Part shown: positions 35,629 through 47,600 of the stretch, in pieces
Position numbering within the stretch: the stretch's first letter is position 1
Layout of the letters: each line of letters starts with the position of its first letter
Assembly: GCF_021390435.2 (NCBI RefSeq)
Contig: NZ_JAJVCN010000001.1
Coordinates: 1,426,001 to 1,490,000 of the forward strand
Length of the DNA: 64,000 nucleotides
Direction of reading: 5' to 3'
From: Kibdelosporangium philippinense
GTDB taxonomy: Bacteria > Actinomycetota > Actinomycetes > Mycobacteriales > Pseudonocardiaceae
Position numbers and translations under genes: made by a program
Notes under the pieces: model-generated
Seen by the model: only the letters and a program-made list of their open reading frames with translations
Told to the model about the DNA's origin: nothing
Databases searched by the model: none

Positions 35629-35882
35629 GAGCCACTCGAAGCCTCTGCGGGGGCGGCCTCTGCCAGCAAGACAACCAGAGCGACGGCGTGCCGTCGGTAG
35701 TGCGCGGTGGAGACTTCGAGTAGTACTGGGTATGCCGCCGAACGGGTGCTGCCACGGTATTTCTTTAGGGGGGTAAGAACGTGGTTCCGGCGGCGGAGAT
35801 CAGCAAAGATGGTCTCCGGGTCGCCTTCCGGCCCGCCCGTGTGACGGCTCTGGGGTGACGGCGCCGTCCCGAATCCACGTAG

Positions 35883-36368
35883 GTGCTGATGCGGCAAGCC
35901 TTACTGGCTTGGCTCGACAAACGAGCCGAGCTGCTGAAGTTCATCATGGTCGGCGCGATCTGCTGGGTCGTCGACACCGGCGTTGTCTACACCCTCAAGC
36001 TGACGGTCCTCGGCGAAAAGCCGTTGACCGCCAGGGTTATCGGCGTGGTCGTGGCCACTGTGGCCTCGTACGCGCTCAACCGCGAATGGTCCTTCAGATC
36101 ACGAGGCGGACGGCAGTGGCACTGGGAAGCCACGCTGTACCTGGTCTGCAGCGGGATCGGCGTGCTCGTGACCGTGCTGCCGCAGGCCGTTTCGCTCTAC
36201 GTGCTGCAGCTGAGGGTTCCGTTCGTCAGCCCGGTCACGCAGGCCGTGGCCAATTTCATCACCGGACAGGTGATCGGCGTGCTGCTCGCGACCGGATTCC
36301 GGTTCTGGGCGTTCCGCCGGTTCGTGTTCCCCGAAGTCCGGACGCGTGAGCCGGAGCCCGTTGGCTGA
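35883..36368 (+). CDS. GtrA-family membrane protein
   Basis: 161 residues with four membrane helices. GtrA signatures: LLKFIMVGAICWVVDTGVVY at the N-terminus, VASYALNREWSFRSRGG, and FRFWAFRRFVF at the end. GtrA proteins move or flip polyprenyl-linked sugars in the membrane. GTG 35883 is given; ATG 35889 is an alternative. It is next to a GT87 mannosyltransferase, suggesting one glycan pathway. Confidence 0.85.
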   Translation: MLMRQALLAWLDKRAELLKFIMVGAICWVVDTGVVYTLKLTVLGEKPLTARVIGVVVATVASYALNREWSFRSRGGRQWHWEATLYLVCSGIGVLVTVLPQAVSLYVLQLRVPFVSPVTQAVANFITGQVIGVLLATGFRFWAFRRFVFPEVRTREPEPVG

Positions 36369-36394
36369 TCGAGGCTGTGTAGCCTGCCATTGCC

Positions 36395-37624
36395 ATGACC
36401 ACCACTGACGCCGTGATTCCCGCTCGGGTGTTCAAGATCGTGGCGTGGCTTGGCGTGATCTCATTCGTGACCTATGTCGCTTTGGTGATCCAGAGTCCGG
36501 TCACCAGGGCGCACCAGTACGACCTGGTGGCGTACCGAACCGCGGGCCTGCGGGTGCTGCAGGGAATCCCGCTCTACGACACCCCACTGATCGGGAACGT
36601 CAAGGGAATCTACGAGTACTTGTACCCGCCTTTCGCGGCGATCCTGTTCACCCCGCTGGCGGTCCTTGACGGGGTGCTGTTCACCATCGTCGGCTCGTTG
36701 GTCAACGGGGCCGTGCTGGTCGGCGTGATCTGGCTGGCTCTGAGCATGCTCGGGTACCGGCGTGACTACCGGCTGGTGTGGTTTTCGGTGTTCGCCGGAT
36801 GCGCGTTGCTGTACTGCGAGCCCATTCGGCAGACGGTCATCTTCGGGCAGATCAACCTGGTGTTGCTCGCGCTCGTGCTGGTTGATCTGGCTTTGCCCGA
36901 TCGGGTGCGGTACAAGGGCGTGCTGATCGGGATCGCGGCTGGGATCAAGCTCATCCCGGCTTTCTTCGTGCTCTACTTGCTGGTGACCCGGCGGTGGCGA
37001 GCGGCCGCGGTGGCCGGTGGCACTTTCGTCGCGACGGCCCTGCTGGGTTTCGCTGTGATGCCCAGGGATTCGGTGATTTTCTGGACAAGCGCGGTGATGG
37101 ATCCGACCCGGATCGGTCCCGCGGACATGGGGCCGAACCAGACGCTGAGCGGGATGATCGCGCGGCTTGTCGGTGTCAGCGTTGAGCAACGTGTGCTCTG
37201 GGTGGTTCTCGGCGCCGTGATCGCGGTGATTGGTCTGCTTCTCGCTCGTCGGCTGAGCTTCGCTGGTTATGAGTTGCCCGCGATTGTGTTGTGCGGGTTG
37301 GTTTCCACGTTCGTGTCGCCGTTCAGCTGGCCGCATCACTGGGTGTGGCTTGGGCTTCTGGTGGTTTACCTGTTGCACCTTTCGCTGCGGCCCGGTGCGG
37401 TGGTTGAGCGGTGGGCCCTTGGCGGGACGCTGGCCGTCACGCTTGGCGGCGTGCTCGGGCTCATCGACTATCAGGTGCCGACGCTGCTGGCCGTGCCGGA
37501 CTGGGCGCATCTCGGGTTCTTCTACCAGAACGCGTACCTGTGGCTGACGCTCGGCGTCTTCGTCGCGGTGTACCTACCACTCCGCCACAACCGAAGTGCC
37601 GTGCAGGCCACCCTTACGGCCTAG
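36395..37624 (+). CDS. GT87-family (PimE-like) mannosyltransferase
   Basis: 409-residue GT-C membrane enzyme. Features: a first-loop YDLVAYRTAGLRVLQG, YLYPPFAAILFTPLA, QINLVLLALVLVDL, and the C-terminal SPFSWPHHWVW of polyprenol-phosphate-mannose alpha-1,2-mannosyltransferases. The family acts outside the membrane on lipoglycans. A role in decorating the NRPS product is only possible. Confidence 0.85.
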   Translation: MTTTDAVIPARVFKIVAWLGVISFVTYVALVIQSPVTRAHQYDLVAYRTAGLRVLQGIPLYDTPLIGNVKGIYEYLYPPFAAILFTPLAVLDGVLFTIVGSLVNGAVLVGVIWLALSMLGYRRDYRLVWFSVFAGCALLYCEPIRQTVIFGQINLVLLALVLVDLALPDRVRYKGVLIGIAAGIKLIPAFFVLYLLVTRRWRAAAVAGGTFVATALLGFAVMPRDSVIFWTSAVMDPTRIGPADMGPNQTLSGMIARLVGVSVEQRVLWVVLGAVIAVIGLLLARRLSFAGYELPAIVLCGLVSTFVSPFSWPHHWVWLGLLVVYLLHLSLRPGAVVERWALGGTLAVTLGGVLGLIDYQVPTLLAVPDWAHLGFFYQNAYLWLTLGVFVAVYLPLRHNRSAVQATLTA

Positions 37625-37689
37625 GTCCGCAAGGCAATGTGCGGCAACCTATCTACTCGCTGTCGAAGTTGCCATCATGTATGCGACCG

Positions 37690-37810
37690 TGCTCGGTGGC
37701 CGACGAGCCGCAAGCACCGGTCGGCGGCGTCAAGGACAGCGGATTCGGGCATTTCGGCAGCCAGTGGGGTGCTGAGTTCTTCCGCATATACGGGGACAAC
37801 GTGCCGATTG
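37690..37810 (+). pseudogene. Aldehyde dehydrogenase C-terminal remnant
   Basis: The frame reads DEPQAPVGGVKDSGFGHFGS, the conserved C-terminal ALDH motif. Nothing upstream continues the enzyme, so only a fragment remains between the mannosyltransferase and trmO. Confidence 0.6.
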
Positions 37811-37865
37811 TCGTCTGCTTGCGTTCCTGTGAGGTGAATGGTCCGATAGTGCGGGAGGTGATCGC

Positions 37866-38360
37866 GTGCGCTGTCCGTTGACGGTGATCGGCGTGGTGCG
37901 TACCGGCCCGACAGATCCCGCGGACACGCCTGTGCAGGCCGCGTTGAACAGGGTCGAGCACGGTGAGCTCGAAGTGGCTGAGGAGTTCGCCGCGGGTCTG
38001 GCCGATGTGGACGGATTCGACCACGTGTGGCTGTTGTCGTGGCTGGGGTTGGGCGACGAAGCGCGGCCGCCGATGGCTCAGGTGCCGTTTCTGTTGCGGC
38101 CGAAGCCCCGGCTGATCGGCATGTTCGCCACCAGGAGTCCAAAGCGGATCAATCCGATCGGACTGAGCCTTGTCCGGGTGATCGAGGTGCGTGGCCGTGT
38201 ACTGCGGTTCGCCGGTGTCGACATGGTGGACGGGACGCCGATCATCGACGTCAAACCCTATGTGCCCGCGTTCGACCAGCCACAGGGACCGTCGCGATCC
38301 GGGTGGATCGAAGAAGTCGAACTCAACCAGGGCGTCACACCTGGCGAACTCGGCCGATGA
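37866..38360 (+). CDS. trmO: tRNA (N6-threonylcarbamoyl-A37) methyltransferase TrmO
   Basis: 164 residues, of the VirR/TsaA-type SAM-dependent beta-barrel family that N6-methylates t6A37 in tRNA-Thr. Motifs: IGVVRTG at the start, FDHVWLLSWL, ATRSPKRINPIGLS, DGTPIIDVKPYVPAFD. GTG start. The C-terminal substrate-clamping domain of longer TrmO proteins is absent, as in many actinomycetes. Confidence 0.88.
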   Translation: MRCPLTVIGVVRTGPTDPADTPVQAALNRVEHGELEVAEEFAAGLADVDGFDHVWLLSWLGLGDEARPPMAQVPFLLRPKPRLIGMFATRSPKRINPIGLSLVRVIEVRGRVLRFAGVDMVDGTPIIDVKPYVPAFDQPQGPSRSGWIEEVELNQGVTPGELGR

Positions 38361-38523
38361 AGGAACTCGCCGGACGCGGCCGACGCGCTTCTGGCCGAGG
38401 CCGAACGTCTCCGCGGTCTGACAGGAAGTAGCGTTTGCCTAGTGGTCACGATCGGAAGTCTGTCGGGGGTCTCGACGGCCCAGCTTCCCGCTAGCCAGAT
38501 TTTCCTCTGGGCAGCACCGACCA

Positions 38524-38556
38524 AAGGGGCCGGTACAACACCGGTACCGGCCCCTT
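38524..38556 (+). terminator. Hairpin between trmO and the kinase pseudogene
   Basis: Perfect 12-bp stem AAGGGGCCGGTA / TACCGGCCCCTT with a 9-nt loop. The 38361-38520 stretch before it holds only a scrap of frame (ADALLAEAERLRGL). Confidence 0.7.
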
Positions 38557-38625
38557 CGCCCGGCACACTCAGCGAAAACCTGGATCCGCCGAATACCCCC
38601 AACGAACTTCCGATCGCAACCACTC

Positions 38626-39290
38626 GTGAACCAGCGTGCGAAAGTCATCGGGCGGATCGCCGATCACCTTGTCGCCAGCCGAACGGATCATCCGCTGCGA
38701 GTGGCGGTCGACGGTGTCACGGCCGCGGGCAAGACCACACTCGCCGGTGAACTCGCCACAGCGGTTCAGTCTCGTGGACGCCCGTCGATCCACCTGTCGA
38801 TGGACGGGTTTCACCACCCGTGGGCACACCGCCACCGCCAGGGCCGCGACTCCGCGATCGGCTACTACCAGGACGCCTACGACTTCGCCTCGTTCGCGCG
38901 GCTGGTCCTCACCCCGCTGGGACCCGGTGGCGATGGTCGCTATCCGCAATCGCGTCATCGACCTCGCCAGCGATCAGCAGATCGACGAGCCACCGGTACA
39001 GGCACCACCGGACGCGATTTTGATCGTCGACGGCAGCTTCCTCCAACGCGGCGAACTCGCAGGCCTCTGGGACGACGTCGTGTTCGTCGACACCGACTTC
39101 TAGATCGCAAGGAACCGCGGCGCCGAACGGGACACCCACCTGTTCGGCGGTCTGTCCGAGGCGCAGAGCGCGTTCGACAACAGATATCACGCGGCATCCC
39201 GGCTGTATCTTGACGAAGTCGATCCGGCCGCGCGGGCGGGCATCGTTCTCGGCAACGACAACGTCGATGACCCAGTGCTCAAACGAATCG
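38626..39290 (+). pseudogene. Uridine kinase-like pseudogene
   Basis: Starts well (VAVDGVTAAGKTTLAGELA with the P-loop, then SMDGFHHP), but near 38940 the frame shifts: the continuation RVIDLASDQQIDEPPVQAPP, ILIVDGSFLQRGELAGLWDD, VFVDTDF is in another frame. It then hits TAG at 39101-39103 where an acidic codon is expected, and goes on IARNRGAERDTHLFGG past the stop. Two lesions make it non-functional. Confidence 0.85.
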
Positions 39291-39629
39291 GCGGCACGAC
39301 AACGGACACAGCGCGCCTGTTGTCCTATGGCACTCTTCAGCAGCCGGATGTGCAGAAATCCAGCTTTGGCAGGCTTCTTGACGGCGTGCCCGACACGTTG
39401 CCCGGTCACCGCACGCATTGGGTCACGATCACCGATCCCGATGTCATTGCTGCCAGTGGGTCCAACCGTCACACGATCGTCCGGCCGACCGGTGACGATG
39501 AAGACAGCGTTGCGGGCACGGTCTTCACCATCACCACGACCGAGTTGGCTGCTGCCGACGACTATGAGGTCGACGATTACCGAAGGGTCCTCGTGCGACT
39601 GAGTTCTGGCACCGAAGCCTGGGTTTACC

Positions 39630-39640
<11 letters not shown>
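39275..39640 (+). CDS. Gamma-glutamylcyclotransferase (AIG2)-like protein
   Basis: Core motif LLSYGTLQQPDVQKSSFGRL with later DDYEVDDYRRVLVRLSSGTE, typical AIG2-like folds. GTG 39275 is the first start, in the frame of the decayed kinase's tail; TTG near 39318 (LSYGTL) may be the native start. It overlaps the convergent phosphatase by 11 nt. The substrate is unknown. Confidence 0.75.
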
Positions 39641-41186
<1,546 letters not shown>

Positions 41187-41218
41187 GCCATGAATTCAAC
41201 CAGCATCAGTGATGATGC

Positions 41219-41425
41219 TCAGCCGGGCGCGTGGAGACCTCCGTTCCGGGCAGCACGCCGATACTCCGGTGGCATATCGCTGAAAGCCGACCAATTGCGG
41301 CGCCCGTGGTCGCCCGGCCAGTCGTCGAACGCGGCGATCACGGCATCGCGCAGGTCGCCGTCATCATCGCAGGAAGCCGCGTCCACCTCGACGATCTCGT
41401 AGTCCAGTGCGGCGAGATCGGCCAC
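41219..41425 (-). CDS. Barstar-like small protein
   Basis: 68 residues (ALDYEIVEVDAAS, DLRDAVIAAFDDWPGDHGRR, NWSAFSDMP) with the barnase-inhibitor outline of an acidic helix followed by GRNW. GTG 41425 is the only start and lacks a good ribosome site; the frame stays open upstream, so the 5' end may be lost. No barnase partner is near. Confidence 0.5.
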   Translation of the reverse strand: MADLAALDYEIVEVDAASCDDDGDLRDAVIAAFDDWPGDHGRRNWSAFSDMPPEYRRAARNGGLHAPG

Positions 41426-41438
41426 CAGCCGGGACAGC

Positions 41439-41770
41439 TCAGGGAATCTGCCGTGCCAGGGTCTTGACCACAGTGGTCATTGCTTTCGTCGGCGTGCGGA
41501 AGGCTATCTCGACCCAAGCGGTGGCTTGGTTGTCGAGGACTGTTGGGGGACCGTCGCGTTGGTCGGACCGGGCCTTGAAGGTCTTCGCCGCGGCCTGCTG
41601 GCCGATCACGCGCGCCACCGTGGCGAGGAAGATATAGGAGTTCGCGCCTGCCCCTTCGCCGATCGATTCGGCGTTCGCCACGGAATGCGACCAGTAATAC
41701 AGGGCGTCGGCCCCGCGGCCGTACCGGACCATCCAATACCCAGCGAGATCCAGGTCTTCGGTGTGGTCCG
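41439..41770 (-). pseudogene. C-terminal fragment of an unknown protein
   Basis: Natural-looking sequence (GYWMVRYGRGADALYYWSHS, ANSYIFLATVARVIGQQAAA, WVEIAFRTPTKAMTTVVKTL) ends at 41439, but the upstream frame degenerates. Family not recognised. Confidence 0.4.
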
Positions 41771-41831
41771 GTACGTGCTTTCCGGGCTGCGTGACTTGAT
41801 GATCGCGCCGGAGCGCGTCGTCTCCGACGAC

Positions 41832-42137
41832 CCGTCCCAGTCGGCGCTCGAGGGCAAGCGCGGTGGGCTGGTGCTGGACAGCGGCCACCTCGACGCGGCA
41901 GGCAACGTGGTACCCAACAGCGGCTCGCGGATCGCCGAGTGCGGCGCACGCGGTAACGACGTCGTAGTCGGGGACCTGCCGACGTGCTACCGCGATCACG
42001 GGTTGGCGAAGTCCTTCGCTGACTACATTCCCGGCGAGGCGGCGACATCGATGCATCTGCTCGAAGGCGCGATCTTCCTTGGGCTCGCGGTGCTGTTGGT
42101 ACTCGGCACGGTGTGGGCGGTTCGCAGGCAGGTGTGA
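41832..42137 (+). pseudogene. ABC-permease-type membrane protein remnant
   Basis: The last 100 residues (GGLVLDSGHLDAAGNVVPNS, then SFADYIPGEAATSMHLLEGA, FLGLAVLLVLGTVWAVRRQV) resemble the C-terminus of actinomycete permeases that accompany YtrA-type GntR regulators. No start or N-terminal helices are found. Confidence 0.5.
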
Positions 42138-42148
42138 GCAGGGCACCT

Positions 42149-42547
42149 ATGCTGAACCACGTGATCGAGTTTCGCATCGATCGGCACTCCGGGGTTGCTC
42201 CGTACCTCCAGATCGCCCAGCAGGTCAAACAGGCCATGCGGATGGGCATGCTGGGGCCTGGCGACCAGCTGCCGACGGCAAGGGAGGTGGTTGAGGCCAC
42301 CGCGGTGAACCCCAACACCGTGCAGAAGGCCTACCGCGAACTCGAACACGAAGGACTCGTCGAAGGCCGCAGGGGCACGGGCACGTTCGTGACGGTGTCG
42401 CTGGTCACCGACGCGGCCAAGCTCGGCGCGCCCCTGCGGCAGGATCTGGAACGCTGGATGGGCCAGGCGGTGACCGACGGTCTTGTGGTCGAAGAGGTCG
42501 ACGCGATCTACACGGACGTGCGGGAAACGCACTACCCGTCTACTTAG
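42149..42547 (+). CDS. GntR-family regulator, YtrA-like
   Basis: 132 residues. Winged helix (PYLQIAQQVKQAMRMGMLGP, LPTAREVVEATAVNPNTVQK) followed by a short helical tail, the YtrA layout. YtrA genes usually sit with ABC transporter genes they repress; here only a permease remnant remains upstream and a cbiZ pseudogene downstream, so the regulator appears orphaned. Confidence 0.85.
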   Translation: MLNHVIEFRIDRHSGVAPYLQIAQQVKQAMRMGMLGPGDQLPTAREVVEATAVNPNTVQKAYRELEHEGLVEGRRGTGTFVTVSLVTDAAKLGAPLRQDLERWMGQAVTDGLVVEEVDAIYTDVRETHYPST

Positions 42548-42551
42548 GGCA

Positions 42552-43005
42552 ACAGTGTTCTCGATTCTGTCGCCGGCCATCGTTGCCCAAGAAGTCAACG
42601 GGCGTCCTGCTTTGCTGTGGACGGTGCCCGATGGCGTGCGGGCGGTGTCGAAGGCCGTGGTCGGCGGCGGTATCGGTGCGTGCGAGTGGATCGTCAACGT
42701 CGAGGTGGATCACGAATACCATCGCGATCCCGTCGGGCATGTGGTTGAGCTCGCCAGCGAATGGGGTCTCGGCGGACCGGGTTGCGGTCTGCTCGCTGCC
42801 GTCGGTTGCCGGTGGGCCTTGGTGATGCTGCTTTGGTCAACGCGGTCGTGACCGCAACCGAAGCCAAGACTCAGGCGTTGTTCGACGCTGGCGTGCCAGG
42901 GACCGGCACGCCTAGCGACGCCGTTGTGGTGTGCTGCCCGGACGGCGGTGGTGAGCTTTACGGTGGCCCGCGGTCACAGTGGGGCTGCGGCTGGCAAATG
43001 CCGTT
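42552..43005 (+). pseudogene. cbiZ (adenosylcobinamide amidohydrolase) pseudogene
   Basis: One frame reads PDGVRAVSKAVVGGGIGACE and VNVEVDHEY...GHVVELASEWGLGGPGCGLLA. Another, from about 42815, reads ALVNAVVTATEAKTQALFDA then GVPGTGTPSDAVVVCC and YGGPRSQWG. Both are blocks of CbiZ, the cobinamide-salvage amidohydrolase. The middle (substrate and threonine-rich segment) is missing and the frame differs, so a deletion destroyed the gene. Confidence 0.75.
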
Positions 43006-43018
43006 TATGAGACTACTT

Positions 43019-44200
43019 TTAGGGGCGCTGGACGCGAGCCTGAGCCGCGTGTGCCCGCTTGAGCAGAGCCATCAGTTTCTCCTCTTCACGGATACGCGCC
43101 CGGTATTTCTCCGGCAGCTTCTTCAGCTGCTCTTCCTCGGCTCGCAACTTCGCGAAGATCTCAGCCCGCAGCCCGGGATCATTCTCGACCTCGCAGTACT
43201 GCACGGCGTGCCGCCGAGCCTGCGCGATCACGTTCTGAGCGCGACCCCACGTGCTGGTCAGCGACGCGATAACCGTGATGAGCAGAACCCCGAAAATGAC
43301 GGCCAGCGAAAGCCCTGTGCTGATCTCGACGACGCTCACCGGTTCGCCGCGGTTGATGAACGGCACGTTGTTCTCGTGCAACGCGTGCAGGACGAGTTTG
43401 ACGCCGATGAACGCCAGGATCGCCGCAAGGCCGTACGCCAGGTAGACCAGCCGGTCGAGCAGTCCGTCGATGAGGAAGTACAGCTGCCGCAAGCCGAGCA
43501 GTGAGAACGCCGTCGCGGTGAAGACGAGGTAGACGTTCTGCGTCAGCCCGAAGATCGCTGGGATGGAGTCGAGGGCGAAGAGCAGGTCCGTGCCGCCGAT
43601 GGCCACCATGACCAGCAGCATCGGTGTCATCACCCGCCTGCCGTTCTCGACGATGAACATCTTGTCGCCGTCGTATTTCTCAGAGGTGTGGAACAGCCGC
43701 CTGGCCAGGCGCACCAGGAAGTTCTCGGCGCTGCGGTCTTCGCTGCTGCTTGGTTTGATCAGGTTGCCCGCCGTGATCAGCAGGATGATCCCGAACAGGT
43801 AGAAGACCCACGAGAACAGGTTGATCAGGGTGGCGCCCAGTGCGATGAAGCCGGTCCTCGCGATCAGTGAGAACACGATCCCGAACAGCAGCACCTTCTG
43901 CTGGTCGGCCCTCGGCACCTTGAAACTCGCCATGATCACCAGGAAGACGAACAGGTTGTCGATGGACAACGCTTTCTCGGTGACGTAACCGGCGAAGTAT
44001 TCGTAGCCCATGGTCGTGCCGCCGAACAGCAATACCCCGAAACCGAACAAGACCGCGATGCCGACGTAGATCGTCGACCAGACGGCGGCTTCGGGCAGCG
44101 TGGGCACATGGGCCTTGCGGACGTGGACGAAGAAGTCGAACAGCAACAGCCCGATGATCCCGGCGATCGTCAACAACCAGACAACGATCGATACGTCCAT
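43019..44200 (-). CDS. TerC-family integral membrane protein
   Basis: 393 residues with about nine membrane helices. TerC motifs: EKALSIDNLFVFLVIMASFK and VMVAIGGTDLLFALDSIPAI with paired acidic residues, then an acidic/basic C-terminal tail. The family includes Alx-type manganese exporters and tellurite-resistance proteins. No clear yybP-ykoY element was found upstream. Confidence 0.92.
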   Translation of the reverse strand: MDVSIVVWLLTIAGIIGLLLFDFFVHVRKAHVPTLPEAAVWSTIYVGIAVLFGFGVLLFGGTTMGYEYFAGYVTEKALSIDNLFVFLVIMASFKVPRADQQKVLLFGIVFSLIARTGFIALGATLINLFSWVFYLFGIILLITAGNLIKPSSSEDRSAENFLVRLARRLFHTSEKYDGDKMFIVENGRRVMTPMLLVMVAIGGTDLLFALDSIPAIFGLTQNVYLVFTATAFSLLGLRQLYFLIDGLLDRLVYLAYGLAAILAFIGVKLVLHALHENNVPFINRGEPVSVVEISTGLSLAVIFGVLLITVIASLTSTWGRAQNVIAQARRHAVQYCEVENDPGLRAEIFAKLRAEEEQLKKLPEKYRARIREEEKLMALLKRAHAAQARVQRP

Positions 44201-44624
44201 GCGCGATCTCCCGGTCGGCGGAGCGTGGCGTCCTCTGTATACACCACGCCCTCGGCTTGGGCTCGCGACGACGAGCCCCTCCCTCAGCGACTACGCGGGA
44301 TTGTCGCCGTGGGTAAGCGTTTTCCGCGGTACGAACAGATGGTTCGTACCCATTGGACGCCGCTGGGTCGTGAGTGGTTATGCGTGTTCTAACCCGCATA
44401 ACCACTCACGAGTCCTTATTTAGTTCACGTGATGAACAAAGGGTCGATTCGTTCATCGAGTGGACAAGATCCGGCCGGGCTCTTGACGTCGTCACCCTCG
44501 TGTCGTTAATTGGTTCAGGCACTGGACGAATAGAAGCCTGCGGTGCGGACGGGACGGGAAGGGAGTGGTCCGCGGCTTCGGGGCCGACGACGTGGTTACC
44601 CCCGCATCCCTGTTGGGAGAGTTG
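44201..44624. other. Divergent intergenic region between terC and the ThuA gene
   Basis: 424 bp holding the promoters of two divergent genes and palindrome copy B. Nothing else is supported. Confidence 0.5.
44368..44411. repeat. Dispersed intergenic palindrome, copy B
   Basis: 21-nt arms (44368-44388 and 44391-44411) with one mismatch around a central CT; centre GTTCTAAC. It lies between divergent genes, so it cannot be just a terminator. Its right arm is identical to the host half at attR. Confidence 0.9.
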
Positions 44625-47600
44625 ATGATCCGCAAAAGCCTGAGAGCCGCGGGCAGACGTGTGCTGTCTGTCGCGGCCGTGGTGGTTACAGGCTTATCCG
44701 TGGCGACAGCTGGCGCCACCGCAGCGCCCGAGGACGATCCGTCGTTCCGGGCGCTTGTCTTCTCCAAGACCGCCGGTTTCCGGCACGACACCATCCCTGA
44801 CGGCATCGCCGCGATCCAGAAGCTCGGCGAGCAGCACAACTTCACGGTCGACGCGACCGAGGACGCTGCCGCCTTCACCGACGCGAATCTGGCCCGCTAC
44901 CAGGTCGTCATCTTCATGTCCACGACCGGTGACGTCCTAGACGACCCCCAGCAGGCAGCCTTCGAGCGCTATGTCCGCGCGGGCGGCGGCTACGCGGGTG
45001 TGCACGCGGCGGCCGACACCGAATACGGCTGGGCCTGGTACGGCTCGCTGGTCGGCGGGTACTTCAAACAGCATCCCGCGCCACAGCAGGCGACCGTCAA
45101 GGTCGAGGACCCGGCGCATCCGTCCACGCAAGGCCTGCCGACCCTGTGGTCGCGGACCGACGAGTGGTACGACTACCAGACGAACCCGCGTCCGAACGTG
45201 CACGTACTGGCCTCATTGGACGAGCGGACCTACACCGGCGGCACGATGGGCACCGATCACCCGATCACGTGGTGCCAGGACTACGACGGCGGCCGTTCCT
45301 GGTACACCGGCCTCGGGCACACCAAGGAGAGCTACACCGAGCCGAACTTCCTGCACCTGCTGCTCGGTGGCATCCAGACGGCCGCGGGCGTCGTGCCAAG
45401 CGATTGCGCGGCCTCGCAGGACAAGAGCTTCGAGAAGGTCACGCTCGACGACAACACCTCCAACCCGATGATGCTGGACGTCGCACCGGATGGCCGCGTT
45501 TTCTACATCGACCGGCTTGGTGACGTCAAGGTCATCCGCCCGACCGGTGGCGTGGTCACCGCGGGTCATCTGAATGTGTTCACCGCCAACGAAAGTGGCC
45601 TGCTCGGCGTCGCGCTGGACCCAGGATTCGCCACGAACAACTGGATCTGGCTGTACTACTCGCCCGTGGGCAAGGACGTCGACCGGTTGTCACGGATCAC
45701 CGTGAACGCCGACAGCACCTTGGACTTCGCGAGCGAGAAGACCGTGCTCGAAGTCCCGGTGCAGCGCGCGGAATGCTGCCATCACGGCGGCGGCATGGTG
45801 TTCGACAAGCAAACCGGCGACCTGTGGCTGGCCAACGGCGACAACACCAACCCGTTCGCCTCCGACGGCTACACCCCGATCGACGAACGGCCTGGCCGCT
45901 CGGCCTGGGACGCGCAAGCCACCTCGGGTAACACGAACGACTTGCGCGGCAAGGTATTGCGTATCCGGCCGCAGGCGGACGGCACGTACACGATCCCCGA
46001 GGGCAACCTGTTCGCGCCCGGTACGGCCAACACGCGAGCCGAGATCTACGCGATGGGCATGCGTAACCCGTTCCGCATCGGTCTGGATCCCAAGACCCAC
46101 AAGCTTTTGGTCGCCAACTACGGTCCAGACGCGGGCAACCCGAGCGCGACACGCGGCCCGGAGAACACCGTCGAATGGGACATCCTCAACCAACCGGGCA
46201 ACTACGGCTGGCCGTACTGCATCGGCAACAACAGGCCGTACAACGACTACGACTTCGCCACGAGCACGGCCGGTGCGGCCTTCAACTGCGCCAACCCGGT
46301 CAACAACTCGCCCAACAACACGGGCCTGACCAACCTGCCGCCGTCGCTTGCGGCAACGGTCTACTACCACTACCAGGCTGACCCGGCGTTCCCCGAACTC
46401 GGTGGTGGTGGCGCGCCGATGGCCGGTCCGGCGTACCGCTACGACCCGGCGCTGGCCTCGGACCGCAAGTGGCCCGCGTACTGGGACGGCAAGGCGATCT
46501 TCGGCGAGTGGAACCAGAACACCCTGTTCTCGTTCCAGCTCACCGAGGATGGCAGCAAGCTGGCCGACATCAGCCGGATCTTCGGCTCGATGGGCTTCAA
46601 GAAGCCGATGGACATGAAGTACGGCCCGGATGGCGCGCTTTACCTGGTCGAATGGGGCTCTGGGTTCGGTGGCGACAACACCGACTCGGGCATTTACCGG
46701 ATCGACTATGTGCAGGGAAACCGGGCGCCCATCGCGAAGGCCGTGGCTGACCGTACGTCCGGTCCGGCGCCACTGGCCGTCGCGTTCTCCAGCGCCGGTT
46801 CACGTGACCCGGACGGCACACCGATCACCTACGCGTGGGACTTCGATGGCAACGGCACGACCGATTCCACCGAGGCCAACCCGACCGTGACCTACACGCA
46901 GAACGGCAACTTCAGCGCGACTCTCACGGTCAGCGACGCGGACGGCCGGACAGCCACCGCGAACGTGCCCATCACCGTGGGCAACAGCGCGCCAACGGTC
47001 ACGTTGAACCTGCCGCCGAACGGCGGTGTGTTCGACTGGGGTGACCAGGTGCGATTCGGTATCACGATCACCGATCCCGAGGACGGCACGATCAACTGCG
47101 ACGACGTGCGCCTGCAGTCCATCCTTGGGCACGACTCGCACGGTCACCCGCTCGACCAGTACAGCGGGTGCGGGGAATTGGTGCAGACAACCTTGTCGTC
47201 CGGGCACAGCGACAGCGACAACGTGTTCGCTGTGCTGGAAGCCAGCTACACCGACAAGGGCGGCGCGGGCGGCTCAGCGCCGTTGACCGGCCGCGCCGAG
47301 GCGATCCTGCAGCCCAAGCACAAGCAGGCCGAGTTCTTCAGCGCGACTGGCCGTTTGCCGGGCAGCAGCAGTTCCGGCGACCCCGGTGTGCAGGTGGAGA
47401 CGGCGTCCGATCCGCAAGGCGGATTCCGCAACATCGGGTTCATCGAGCCCGACGACTGGTGGTCGTTCAACCCGGTCAGCCTGACCAATGTGGACGATTT
47501 GCGGTTCCGGGTGGCGTCAGGGGCCGCGGGTGGCGTCATCGAGGTCCGATCCGGAGCGCTTGACGGCCCGATTGTCGGTACCGCAACGGTTCCGGCGACA

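Noticed and set aside
44201..44340. yybP-ykoY manganese riboswitch upstream of terC
   Set aside because: A GGGGCTC-like hairpin exists, but the conserved loop sequences of the riboswitch could not be matched.
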